From NCBI RefSeq assembly GCF_001411555.2, contig NC_049904.1, positions 31,385,370 to 31,449,369 of the forward strand: a stretch of DNA of 64,000 nt, read 5' to 3'. The translations under genes were made by a program, and so were the position numbers. This stretch comes from Juglans regia (Eukaryota > Streptophyta > Magnoliopsida > Fagales > Juglandaceae). The notes under the pieces are model-generated. The model was not told the DNA's origin. It ran no database searches and saw nothing but the letters and a program-made list of their open reading frames with translations. Positions 34,841 through 47,100 of this stretch are shown here, one piece after another (the first letter of the stretch is position 1; each line of letters begins with the position of its first letter).

Positions 34841-35477
34841 GTTTGGGTGTAAGGAATTCTCAAGTATTATTTACTTTTTCATTAGTTTGAGTAGCGAGTA
34901 ATCATCACTATTATTTATTATTTTATTAATATTTTTTGTTATTATTAACTGTTATTTAATATATATTTTTTATTATTTACAGAATATTTTAAAATACCTA
35001 CAATCCAAACGGCAAATGTAACTAATTTAAGACTTGTATAGATCACTATTCAAAATTACTATGAGGGGCAATTTGAATTTAAAAAAAAAAAAAATACTAA
35101 AATCTTAGCCATAATATTGACCGGAATCTAAGGAAAATCCATATTCGACGTTAAACCCAAATACATATAGAGTATTGAACTACAGCTCTTGACTTTATGC
35201 TCTTATCATACATGCTAAATTGTTTGAAATGTTATATCGAGTACAATTAAACTTTATTAAGACCTATACAATATATTTATTATTTACATCATTAAATTCA
35301 ATTTAAATAATAGAAAAGTTGTGAAAATTAACTGAAAATAAACGTTGAAATCAGTGAAAATGACTCATTACGTGAAAAATTAATAATGTTATTATGTAAT
35401 CATTTTATGATCAATTTCACAATTAATTAATATAAGTATAAAATTATAGAATATTTAAATCTTAAAACTTTGGATAG

Positions 35478-35700
35478 TGCTACATCCACGGCTCTCAGCG
35501 GGTTAGATATAATTGTATTTTTTTACATATATTTTTTATACTTTTAAATATTTTTTTAAAAAAATAAGAAAATCACAATATTAATAAAAAAAATATTTTC
35601 TTAATCACTAAGTAAAAAGATTAATTAAAAAATAAAATAAAAAATTTCAACAATAATATCGAGCTGTAAGAATTAGTGGTGAGAATATCATTTTCCTTGT
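35478..35700. repeat. Short repeat family E, copy
   Basis: Begins GCTCTCAGCGGGTTAG, then TTTTTACATATATTTTTTAT, AAATCACAATATTAATAAAA, TTTTCTTAATCACTAAGTAA, closing with GAGCTGTAAGAATTAGTGG. A second copy follows directly. Confidence 0.55.
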
Positions 35701-35925
35701 TCCCACTAGTTATTTTCATGTTTTTTTTTTTTGCTTTTTTTTACATATATTTTTTAATACTTTTAATATATTTTTTTAAAAAAAATTTATAACATCATTA
35801 AAAAATATTTTCTTAATTATAAAGTATAAATAAAAATAAACAAAAAATAAATAAAAAAAGAATGTAAACGGTAGCTCCCAACATGAGCTGAGAGCGGGAC
35901 GCTTAGCATTTTTCTAAAACTTTAT
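35701..35925. repeat. Short repeat family E, adjacent copy
   Basis: Repeats TTTTTACATATATTTTTTAA, ACATCATTAAAAAATATTTT, TTAATTATAAAGTA, and ends GGTAGCTCCCAACATGAGCT with GAGAGCGGGACGCTTAGCAT. Confidence 0.55.
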
Positions 35926-36971
35926 ACACCTGCCTTACAATTAAAATTAGTTTATAAAAAGAATTTGAGAGAATTATGAATATATTATCAATCAAAATAA
36001 ATTAATAACAAAAAAGTATATTGAATAATATTTAATTGAGTTATTATATTCTCAAGCCGGTATGCAGAGTACATGATCATTCAAATTATAAGATTTAAGT
36101 TTTAAAATTTATATTTCAAATCAAACGATATAATGTAAGCACTTTACTATGCGTATGCTCTACACATAGACATAATAATAAAATTTTGTCAAAAAAAGAT
36201 TAAATATGATTTAAGAACTATGGAAGATATTATATTTATAAAATGTGATACAAAAAATGAGATAAAAACGTGATATGCCGTACTTGAATAAAAAAAATTG
36301 TGTATTGTAGATAACGGTACCTAAGAAAAGATTTTTTAATGGGTGAGACACTGTAGGTGACTATAGTCTATAGCCACTTTGTTTGGTCGTCGTGTATTTG
36401 GTGGGGCTCCTTTGAGTTTGATGTTGTTGGGGGTAGCGACTACCAGAGCGAGCGATGCCAATAAAAATCTGTTCAATAAAATTAAAAGTTGCGTTTAAAA
36501 TTAATCAATTAAGTTGATATCAACGTGGCATGCTTTTAAGGTTATAAATAAAATATAATAAATAATTTTTAATTATTTAATATCACGTTATGAAATAATA
36601 ATAAAATAATAAAAATTATGATGAAGTGTATAATTAATCATTAATTAAAGGTTCTGTTTTTAAAAATGTGCAGGCCGCTGCTGGAGAATCTTTGATTATT
36701 TACCCAATTAGGAGATAATAATCGAATCTGAAGCCAATCGGCATTCGGCTAATTCCCTCAAGTAAGCTTTAATATATATATATATATATATATTTATCTT
36801 TAATGGCTAGTCTGTTATTACTTGTTCAAACGGCTATTATGGAATTTAGTAAAATGTAATTCTCTTTGAAATATATTGATAAGACATTGATGGACCAAGA
36901 CAACTACTGACTAGAGTTGTCTAGAAGATTCATTCATGCACTACTACAATGGACATGCCGAAATTTCGATT

Positions 36972-37130
36972 AAGTGAATTTATAAAAATAAATCTATAAA
37001 TTTATAATGTAATTTGATATAATATGTTAAATTATAAAATTATTTTTATTATAAAATAAATCTAATATATTATACGAAATCACGTCAATTTAAGAATTTA
37101 TTTTTATAAAATTTATGCTATAATACTTCT
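36972..37130. repeat. Short repeat family D, copy 3
   Basis: AAATAAATCTATAAATTTAT, TTATTATAAAATAAATCTAA, CGAAATCACGTCAATTTAAG and TTTATTTTTATAAAATTTAT, in the same order as the copy near 6,640. Confidence 0.6.
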
Positions 37131-37273
37131 CACGTAATAATAATCACTTGTAAGTAATTTATAAGTAAAAAACAAAACTATGTTCATGTCCATTGCGAGT
37201 CTTGCGACATGCAGGCTATGTTGTATGCCAATGCCATCTTTGTAGAACTCTGTGGGTTAAGTTAAATATGTGT

Positions 37274-37275
<2 letters not shown>

Positions 37276-37308
<33 letters not shown>
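37276..37308. repeat. (AT)n microsatellite
   Basis: Alternating AT run of about 32 bases. Confidence 0.9.
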
Positions 37309-37317
<9 letters not shown>

Positions 37318-37574
37318 ATCTAACCTCAAGCCTCTCTGCTTCCTTAATTTATATACAAAGGACATGATGAACAAAGGCAATGATGAGGGGAGAATAAGGT
37401 TGGTCTGGCATGTGGACTATTTAATCATTGGTAGGTATCATGGGTACCACCACGCCGATAACAACATTCACGTATAGCCCCACTATATAATTATGGAAAA
37501 TGATTTAAATAATTATGCAATATATTATATAATGTATTGTATATATATTATTATTCTATAATTATAAAATTTTA

Positions 37575-37745
37575 ACTTCATTTAGATTTAAAAAGTGCTT
37601 CGTCATATTTTATATAATTATTATAATTTTTTTAAATTTATATATAAAATATAATAAATAATTTAATTTTTTAAAATTTTAAAAATATAATATTATTAAA
37701 ATATAATATTTTTTTTAACTTTTATTTTTTATCTAAAACTACATT
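37575..37745 (-). repeat. MITE family A, copy 13
   Basis: Reverse-orientation core (ATTATTATAATTTTTTTAAA, TATAATAAATAATTTAATTT, ATATTATTAAAATATAATAT) with diverged ends. Confidence 0.55.
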
Positions 37746-37984
37746 CATCTCAATCAATGGCTGGTCAAAGTGCAGCTCCAACACGTAGCCTACTAGCCGA
37801 AAAACCCAGTTTTTGTCTCTCTCGAAACGGACAAACATTTACAAATGATAACTCATTTTGATTACTACCAACAAATAATTTGTAGTTTTGTACCAATAAA
37901 TCCATACAAGAAAGCTTGGTTGTAATAAAAAATAAAAAAATAAAATTGGAAGGAAAATGTGTTCCCATTTATCACAAAACTCTA

Positions 37985-38183
37985 GTTTATTTTGAAAAAA
38001 TATCTCACCTCATTTTATCTAATTATTATAATTTTTTAATTTTTAATATAAAATAAAATAAATAATTCAACTTTTTCAAATATCAAAATAAAAATAATAT
38101 TAAAAAATATACTCTAATAATATTTTATTTAATTTTTTAACTTTAATCTCATCTCATCTCATCTTCGAAAACAAACGAGGCCT
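37985..38183 (-). repeat. MITE family A, copy 14 (left arm of second inverted pair)
   Basis: Runs from TAGTTTATTTTGAAAAA to TCTTCGAAAACAAACGAGGCCT, with AATAATATTAAAAAATATAC and TCTCATCTCATCTCATC inside. Confidence 0.7.
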
Positions 38184-38367
38184 TACAGTTTGATAGATAG
38201 ATGAGATGTGATAATTTTAAATAAAAATTAAAAATTAAATAAAATATTATTAAAATATTATTTTTTAATATAATTATTATTTAAAAATTTAAAAAATTTA
38301 AATTATTTATTATATTTTATATAAAAATTTAAATAATGAAATACTTTTACAATTAAGGAAACCTAAG
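38184..38367 (+). repeat. MITE family A, copy 15 (right arm of second inverted pair)
   Basis: Forward-orientation copy (AGATAGATGAGATGTGATAA, AAATAAAATATTATTAAAAT, TTTTTAATATAATTATTATT) that starts directly after the reverse copy. Confidence 0.7.
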
Positions 38368-38369
38368 TT

Positions 38370-38600
38370 GGGTTGGATATTAACAGAAGAGTGGGCTATC
38401 ATGCCGCCCCACTCTTACCGTAAGGCGTATTGTCTAATATATATATATTTTTATATTTTTTAATATATTTAAATATTTTTAAAAAATAAAAAAAAAATAT
38501 CAGTACACTTAAAAATCACTTTTTTAATCACTAAATAATAATAAAAAAAATTTAACCAACTATCAAATATATCTGTCAATATAGAGAGGCAAAATAGTTT
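38370..38600. repeat. Family E-like element
   Basis: GGGCTATCATGCCGCCCCAC at the left; interior TTTTTATATTTTTTAATATA and CTTTTTTAATCACTAAATAA as in family E; right side GTCAATATAGAGAGGC. Confidence 0.45.
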
Positions 38601-38710
38601 TATTCATTAACAGAATATTCCATCAACACCATGAATATGCATTAAAGTTGCATGGACCAGAACGAGGGTCGGGTCGTACGATGATTCCCTCAATTTCAAC
38701 TTCAATTCAT

Positions 38711-38905
38711 ATTCGTTTGCAAACATCTCTCAACTCATCTCAACTCATCATTACAATTTTTTTAAATTTTAAAATAAAATATAATAAACAATTCAATTTT
38801 TTTAAATTCTAAAATAATAATAATATTAACAAATAATATTCTAACAATATTTTATCATCTCAACTCAACTCAACTCAATTCACTTTAACATCCAAACGCA
38901 ACCTA
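38711..38905 (-). repeat. MITE family A, copy 16 (well preserved)
   Basis: ATTCGTTTGCAAACATCTCT at the left; the right end read inward is TAGGTTGCGTTTGGATGTTA. TCTCAACTCATCATTACAAT and AATAATAATATTAAC lie inside. Confidence 0.75.
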
Positions 38906-39079
38906 ATTTCCGTTTAGTTTAACACGATGAAATATTTAAATTATTTCAAACTTGAAATGAAATGACTAAAATATCTATTATTTTACATTAAATGGATATT
39001 ATATAATATATATAGACCTCATTCCGCTACAATCTAGTAAAACCTAATTGTCATGTGCAGGGAAATTGCTATAGATTTA

Positions 39080-39243
39080 ACAACTAGTTAGGAATTAGTT
39101 TAAATGATACATAAAAAAAATAAAATTAAAAAATAATATGACTTAATGTAATATGTCAAATTGTAAAATAATTTGTATCTTAAAATAATAAATCTAACAA
39201 ATTATATAAAACCAAATCAATTTATAAACTTTTTAATTAGAAT
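39080..39243. repeat. Short repeat family D, diverged copy 4
   Basis: AATATGACTTAATGTAATAT, TAATAAATCTAACAAATTAT, AAACCAAATCAATTTATAAA, in family D order. Confidence 0.5.
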
Positions 39244-39342
39244 ACCAGTCTTCCAAGTAAAAGGTTAGAAGGCTGTTTTTTAAGTATAAATTCAGTGGGA
39301 ACTTGTTGAATAATGCATAATTTTAAAAAAATTTTAAAAATT

Positions 39343-39515
39343 CGTTTGTTTTTTTAGATGAATTAAGATTAAAGTTAAAAAGTTGAATAAAGTATTATTA
39401 GAATATATTTTTTAATATTATTTTTGTTTTAAGATTTGAAAAAGTTGAATTGTTTATTTTATTTTGTATTAAAAGTTGAAAAAATTGTAACGATTAGATG
39501 AGATGAGATTTATCT
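39343..39515 (+). repeat. MITE family A, copy 17
   Basis: ATTCGTTTGTTTTTTTAGAT at the left, then AAAGTTAAAAAGTTGAATAA, TTTTTAATATTATTTTTGTT, and GATTAGATGAGATGAGAT at the right. Confidence 0.65.
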
Positions 39516-42500
39516 CTCCTCTAAATTTCTTTTCATACTATTCGAAAATTATCATATTTTCATTTCAGTCATTCTCTCTCATTTGATGGCGTAATACTTA
39601 ACATTTCATGACACCACTGTAAAATAAAATCATGCACCTTTGAGTGTAGCTACATTATATGACTAGCATTTTTTTTCTTATTTAGATGAGAATGTGGGTA
39701 TACAATAGAAGGGTTGTTTTGTGTATTGTATTTTCTATTTTCATAATATATTTTGAAAATATTATCATAAATATAATTTTTTTATTTATTTTTTGAATCA
39801 ATTTATATTTTAATTTAACTTATAAATTTAGATTAATTTAAAATAAAATAAAATTATATGATATTGTATATGAAGAGATATTTTAAATATCAAAATATAT
39901 TATTTATAATTAGAGAAAATATTTAAAAAAATAAAAAAATAAAAAAAATAAAAAAATGATATAATAATAATATATTTTAAAAGATTGGAGAAAGAAACTG
40001 TGAATGCGGAAAAGGCAGAGAGGCAAAGGACCGATTCGCCGAAAAGTCTGACCTTTTTGGTTATTCTGCAAAGCTGGAGTCAGCATTCATATCTATCAAT
40101 CTATAGACTATGGCGCCGACAGAATGCGGCACGCTGTAAAGGTTGAGCACGCGGAAATTTCTACTCAGAAATTGCATTGCATTGCATTGCACAAAGTTCA
40201 AACACGCACGCCACACGTATTTGGATCCTACTTCTCCTGTTTACAGGTCAGGTCAGGTCTTGCACATTGTATAGTTATTGCGGATAACATCCGTTATAAT
40301 AAATTATTTTTAAATACCAGCCTTTTTATTAGACTAATACCGTATTTGGTACGTCAACAAGCACTCTTATAAATATAAATCGCTTAAAATATTATAAGAA
40401 TAAAATAAGATAAATGAAGGTATATTTTACGCATCGATTTTAAAATAAAATAACTCAAATTTGAAAGTAAATTTTATTGAAGTGTTATGTATATCTTTTT
40501 TTATTATAAATTAGGAAGGAAATTCAAAGAGATTTTATGTCGACATATACAAAACACAGCTGGACATTCACTTCATCTGTCACAGAGGTTTTTAAAGTGA
40601 CAGCCCACTCCAAAATATTCCCCCAACTCAGTGGGCATTAATGTTGCACCTCCTAGCTACACCACATATCATATATATATATATGCAATTTGTTTGATGT
40701 AATTTTAACAAGCATAAAGGGAAATGATGTTTGACTCCAATGTTTTTTATGTGCCATTTAATTCCTTGCCTAACAGCCAAAGAAACTTTTGCCACTTGGC
40801 TGACTCTGTAGATTATATACCAAATCACCAATCCATACTTATCATCTATTTTTTTATTATCTCGTGACGTAGTATTAAATCATTAGATATTATTTATTAT
40901 GTTTTATTTATAAATTTTTTATTTAATATCACATTATGTAATGATAAAAAGTTTTATTCAAACCCAAGTCGGGGGGCTGCATAAATGGATTGGGGCAGAA
41001 ATAGTGCAAAATTTTGAGACGCAAGGATAGGTAACTATTTTTGACCAATAATAAACTAAAAAAGAGTTGGTATTTTGTTTACCATGAAATAAACTAATAA
41101 TTGTATCCATTCAGACTCTGAAAAGTGATCGTTGTGCAAAAGCTTCTCTTCTCTCTTAGTACAAGTAACTTAATGGTCATTTTAAGAAAAAATAAGTTTT
41201 ATTATTAAAAATTATTATTATTTTATATAAATTATATATTTATTTTTTTTAAATAATTATACGACACTTACATATTTATGATTATAATTATAATTTATTA
41301 AATATTTAATACTAGATGGTTTACCTACTCCTGGACGCAATTGTTTATTGCCGTACTTGACGAGTATTAGTGACGAAAACTTTCGGCTGACTAGTTTGGT
41401 CATGAACAGGTTAATTTTTAATCAATTTCTTTTAACAAATGTTGTGTGCAAAGATAAGAGGCATGTGAAGTCGATCATAAATGCTGACATTTTTCTTTCT
41501 TCCTTTTGTCCCTCTTTAGTCGGCTTAAAAATATAAAAAATAAAGAGTAGAAAGAATAATTCCTGTACGTCATACACTATTCAATATTCATTATATAATT
41601 TAATTTAAATTTAAAAATTTAAAATTTAAATCTAAAAAATTAAATTATACAATATAAATAATGTGTTGCGTAAAAACATTCAAATATCACTGCTAACAAG
41701 ATAATCCTGAATTTCTGGGAAAGAAAGGAAGAATCTTCCCAAAAGACAAGCTCCCCCCGTGTACGTTCTGCATGTTGACCAGGAACATGAACTTCTTAAT
41801 GTTGAAGGACATCGAAATTATTCAAATCGTCCACATATGCAACAACAAAAAATTAACAGGTGAACTGCACTTTTGAGCGGCAGATAACAATATCATGGGG
41901 AAAAGGATCCCATGTTTCCTCTGGGTGGGTTATTGGGTCACCACTCACCAGAATTTTCGCAATAATAGATAACAATAACATTGCCTAATATTAATATTGG
42001 TTATGGAGATCGACACTGTGCAAGCGATAGAACCTGATGCTCCATTTAATTTGGTATTATAATATGGGGCATAAAAAGAAATAAACCACTAATTTCTTTA
42101 ATTTTCTTTTTCGCTTGAATGCTTTTTAGGCAGTAAGCATACGTAGAAAGAGGAGCATTTCACACTATAGACACCTGGGAACATCTACTTTTAAGTTTTC
42201 CATGTATATATATAATGAGATTCAATATAATTTTCACACAATAGACACGAAAACTTGAGCATTAATACTAATTATGTATTATATATAGAAGAGAAATCAA
42301 GAACTTGTCAGTTGATCTTTGCTCAGCTATGCTTTTTGTACAGTTTGTGAAGGATAAAAGATAACAACATAAAAACGAAGAGAAGTTTGTTGCTGCCATT
42401 CGAAGTAGATAATCATGTGCTCTACATCATTTGTTGATATATAAGAATGACAGTATCAACTATGGTGTTTACTTGCCTGGTTGTATCACACATTCATCGC

Positions 42501-42702
42501 CTGATGTTTGCAGAATCAAGAATCAAGAGACTTCCTTGCCAAATGACTGGGGACTGGGGAGGAATGAAGCGCATTTGTAGCCTAGCCCTTTTAGAAGTCA
42601 TGGTCCTGCACTTCAATGGCAACAGAAGAGCTTCAAATTTGTATAATCTAGTACTGATCAACTGTAAAATATAGAATTGTCGATACCAAGTTATTGTCAA
42701 AA

Positions 42703-45700
42703 TCAGCTATCCACAACATGCTGACTGCTGCCACCATCTATGCCAGAATGATCCCTAGAAGTAGATTCTGGAATATTAAGACTGTTTGTTGTAGTGACAT
42801 TATCGTCACCATATTCAGATGCAGAGCTAGCATCAATCTCTTTTTCAAGACAGTCAAGTTGCACACATTCAGGAACGTCACTGTCGTAACTTTCCGCATC
42901 ATGACTCCTAGTTGATACTGTTAAATCTTCTTTCTTAACAATATTAAACACAATGCCGTCGTGGGTCGTCTCTGGCTGCAAAAGATCACCTTCCGCCACC
43001 GTTAAGCTGGAACTATTACTGGAAACTCTATTGAAAAGATCCCTCTGATCAAACTCTGCGCTTTTTGGGCTTCTATCCGGTGTTGTTACCCTTGAGCTAT
43101 GATAATATTGATTGTTGCCTGCTATTTGAAGTGCAGCTGAGTTGCGATTAGCTATTAAACCTCTATTTCGTTCAGCATCAATATCCATATTTTGGACAAA
43201 ATGAATAAACATTTCAGCTGAAGTAGTCCTCATCAAGGGCCCACCTGATCTTGTCCAAGAATTTAGATCGACACTGTCGGACTCACTATCACTTCCATCA
43301 TGCATGTTCCGGTGTGCTCGTAAATTTTTACTAGAAGGTCCCCCGCCTGTGGATCCACCAACTCCTTGAAGAAATGAGGCAGAAACATCTGCAAGAAGGT
43401 CTTCTTCAAGGGAGCCAGTGGAATTCTCCCGTGCAATGCAGTTCCAAGAAGGAATCCTTTTGGAAGCATTGAATTTGGCTGTGCCAGCTAGGCCATGAGA
43501 AGAAGCAGCAGCTCTCTCAGCACTCCTTTTGAGTCTTCGCATGTGGTTGAGAATTGCAACACACTCATCAAGAGCGAGCTCAATCCCACAGTTTGCTTTT
43601 ATTGCCGAAAGCTTCTCCCAAGTGCACCTTCTCCCTTGGTTTGCTGCCTTTTGAAGCTCCACGGATGATGGGTTTTGTAAAATTTTTGAGTACTGGAACA
43701 AGAATAAGTGGGAGAAAAAAATTGCTAGTCAATCGGTGTCATCAACAATTTTCCAATTGATGAAAACAAATACGAATTTGAAGCTAGGCTTCCGATGCCC
43801 AACTTTCAAGTATTCAACAACTTTCATTTTAAACATTTGAGTGTTTAATTAAACAAACTTCTGAGAAAGTTTAGGTCATTCGGATGGAAAATACCGATCT
43901 GCAATTTAAACCTTTTCTTTGCACATACCTGAGCAAGAGTGGCAGGCATAACAACGGTGACATCACCCTCCCAATCTTGAGCAAAGAGCTTGGCAAGTCC
44001 ACCTAAAGGGAAACCAAGTTCCAGTACCTGGTTGCATCTGTGTTTCACCTCCATCTCGGTGAGATGGGCAAGCTACACCATCAAACATTAAGAATATTAC
44101 TTTCATTTTACAAAAATGATAGAATAAATTAAAAATAAAAACAAAAACAGATTAAATGACTGAAATCAATAACCACTAGGAGGTAGATCAATGAGCCCAT
44201 AATTCTGACAAAGTTTTCCCATGCTCCAAATCAGGTGCAGCACAATGAAACAAAATAACACACTGCTACAAATTATCAAGACTTTTGGAAAACGTATTTG
44301 AGCTGGAGTGCATTTAAGATGTGGTTTGACATTCAGTGATCCAAATCAACAACAATGTTTTCTGCTGTTACATTAAGACCGTGCCATGATATTCCACTCA
44401 AGTGGAGGTGCTATGACATTCCAACTGAGTGTAACTACCCCATGTATCACATATAAATAAAATAAAATAAAATCTCTCCGACCTTTATCAACTATTTGTG
44501 CCTCAACCTAACCATTTGGACACAAATTTTCTTCTTAAGACTATATAATGTAACCCTTGCACATCAACTCTCAATTCAAACACCAAGTTATAAACTTTTA
44601 AAATAACGCCCCAATAAAAAACAATTAAATGAAGAAAAACGAAATGGAAAGAAAGGTTGCCACCCTAGTACAAGGAAGAACAAAAACAAAATGCCTAAAG
44701 AAGAAAGTGAAACTCTACGATATATTAAAACAGGGGAAGAAAACTGGAAAGGGAGAAAGAAAATGTGGATTGTAATCATTTCGGAGAACCAACCAGTCAC
44801 AATCAATCTCCTTGTACCTATGAGATGGTTTGGAGGGGAGGAAAAACTATGATTACCTAAACAAAATGTCAGCCATGCAACTCCAGAAAGCTTTATTCTA
44901 CTAGTACCAAGTAGCAATGACTCATTAAATGCATCTATAATCATAGAAACAGAGAACCAGTCCTGATAACGTTTACAGGAGATCAGATAGCTATGTGTTG
45001 AATGGTCAAATAGGAAACTTTATTCCAAACTCAAGCACATTGTTTGTTACTCTCATTTCTTTAGTTTTTTCACAAAGTATTATTAAACACCACAAAAAAA
45101 GGGGTTGGGGTTGGGGATAAGGGACGAAGTAAAAGTAGAATTGAGAATGGAGGAGTCGAGGACCATTTTTATGAGGACTTTAAGTTGGCGATGAACACTA
45201 TAATCCAGAATATCATCGACGTATGCAGAAACATCAGCCAGAAAAAATAGAGATACACCTGATTGATATTTATATACCTTGGCAGCAAAGTTGCCTCCGT
45301 AGGCTCTCACAAATTCCTTCATCCTCAATAATGGTGCTATATGAGGATTTGCCTGACTGACAATAAAATGATTCACATTGAACAGTTCTTTCAATTGCAT
45401 CATAGGTAAATCTATCTCTAGGCTACCATCCCTCCAGCGACGCACATGAGTGCCAGAGCCCTCCTCAGGATTCAGATGGAATGGTGGATGATAAGGAACA
45501 ATCTCTCCGCTTCTATCCTTAGCCATCAGCTCCTGGGCCTCGAAGAGGCCAGGGAAGGCACAAGAAGCAGTCACTGCACTCCATATGACAACATGAGGTG
45601 AAGTCAAGTAGTTAAGGCATCTAGGCGGTTCATGCTTCCTTGGGGAGCAAACCGTTATACCAAGAATTTGACCTGTCATGTCATAAGCTTCTTGAAATGT

Positions 45701-46696
45701 AAGGTTACTTGTTAGATGCCTCAGCATCATTTGCAACTTCCTAATTTCATGAACAACCCCTTGTGTCATGACCCTCTTCACTACAGTAAAAATCCCACCC
45801 ATCTGATCAAAAAACTGCAATGAGTGCAGAGAATCCTCAAAAAAACTTTGCAGCTCAGGCCACGATCTAGTGGCAACCACAGCGCACACAATGGATCCTA
45901 CACTAGAGCCAGCAATTATCCGGGGCAAAAGCTTATGCTCAACCAGTGTTCTAACCACGCCAACATGAAAAGCTCCTAGGGAAGCACCCCCACTCAAAAG
46001 TAAAGCTGTCCTCCCAAAGGCATGCCTTGTTTCATGCATGAAAGCAAGCTTCTCTTCTAATAATAGCTCCTCTGAATCCGAATCACAAACCATTCTCAAT
46101 TGAGTTGAGACCTCAACGATGTATTCCTTTATGAGTTTGGGCACTTGAAGCCTTTCTTTGTGAAGCTCGGGGTTGCACATATTGCCAAGATTTCTGATAA
46201 GGTCGGCTCGCATGCAAAAGATTATATCTCTCAGAGATCCTTCTTGGCGACGATGGCGGAGCTCTTGAAGCTTGTTCCTCATCAATTCTTCATCATATAG
46301 GTCAGATTCATTCATCCTTGGGGTCTCTTTATCTAGCATCTTCGCAGCATGAGCCCATTCCTCATAGGTCAATGCAGTTCCCATCATATTTCTCCAAAAA
46401 TTTCTCCGATAAGCCATTTCAGCTCTCTGTTTTACATTTGTGTATCGTTTCAGCAAAAAGGCAATTATTGTCACCATTGCCAATATCCCTTGCGGGTTCC
46501 GGGGATGCAACCATGCTAACATGGGTGCCACAAAGTCCCTGAATCTATAGAAAAAATTCAACAACACGCGAAGTATTTGATGTCTCGTATGTGAGATTGA
46601 CTTGCAGAACAAAATTCTAAAAGCTATTGTCCGACCAACAATGGTTGAAGGTCCTATTGAAAAAGGATCAACAGTGGCCTCGTTACTAATATCCAT
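42703..46696 (-). CDS. SDP1: SDP1-type triacylglycerol lipase (patatin-like), 3 exons
   Basis: Exons 45278-46696, 43929-44072 and 42703-43692, both introns GT-AG in phase 0, give 850 residues. The protein starts [19 protein letters not shown], has a hydrophobic stretch at about 68-83, and a patatin domain from about 229: oxyanion motif GGASLG (236-241), nucleophile motif GSSVG (263-267, Ser265), and DGS with the partner Asp423. Later landmarks are [54 protein letters not shown], and a long low-complexity acidic tail. In Arabidopsis SUGAR-DEPENDENT1 hydrolyses stored triacylglycerol at oil bodies during seedling growth; this protein should do the same. Arabidopsis also has an SDP1-LIKE paralogue and I cannot separate the two reliably. 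Intron 1 is 1,205 bases and holds no gene; intron 2 is 236 bases. Confidence 0.95.
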
Positions 46697-46891
46697 TTCT
46701 TGGTTAATATTACAGGTCTGTGTCTAAATGAGTGGTTGTGTCACGACTCAATCTGCTCAATGTAAAGAAAACAAATTACAGTAGTTCTAATAATTGCGCA
46801 GAAGGACACCTGGCAAGAGACTGAAGTAGAGCTCGCCAAAAAGAGCGATTAACTCTGTTTCTTTGATTGCGGAATGAGGAATGCCTCTCTC

Positions 46892-47100
46892 GGTTTGTCT
46901 GGTCTTGCCCCGAACCCACAGACAAGAGTGGTATTTTTAGTTGTGGAGTGAATGATTCTGTTAAGGATCAAACTTTTGGTATCCGCAGCTTCGATGAAGG
47001 TTCTTCTCCGGTCAGGTACCTTGGTGTCCCTTTGGCTTTTGATATTCTTTAGGCTAAATAAAAGTCTGGTTGCAAGAGGAAAGGAGCTGGCTTGTGTAGC
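46892..47100 (+). pseudogene. LINE reverse-transcriptase fragment
   Basis: Three frames pieced in order resemble plant LINE reverse transcriptase: GLSGLAPNP (46892-46918), then DKSGIFSCGVNDSVKD and SSPVRYLGVPLA (46921-47040), then FRLNKSLVARGKELA (to about 47,095). Two frameshifts and a stop break it. The phrase PVRYLGVPL is a hallmark of plant non-LTR elements. It lies 200-400 bases upstream of the lipase start codon, on the opposite strand, in its likely promoter or leader. No other part of the LINE is present. Confidence 0.75.

Larger units (their letters stand above)
33996..42400. other. Repeat-dense intergenic region without a supported gene
   Basis: Very AT-rich and filled with MITE copies, several abutting or close together. 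The less AT-rich pieces near 40,000-40,350 and 41,700-42,000 carry no recognisable coding sequence. A TTGCA pentanucleotide occurs about four times at 40,172-40,190. Confidence 0.6.
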
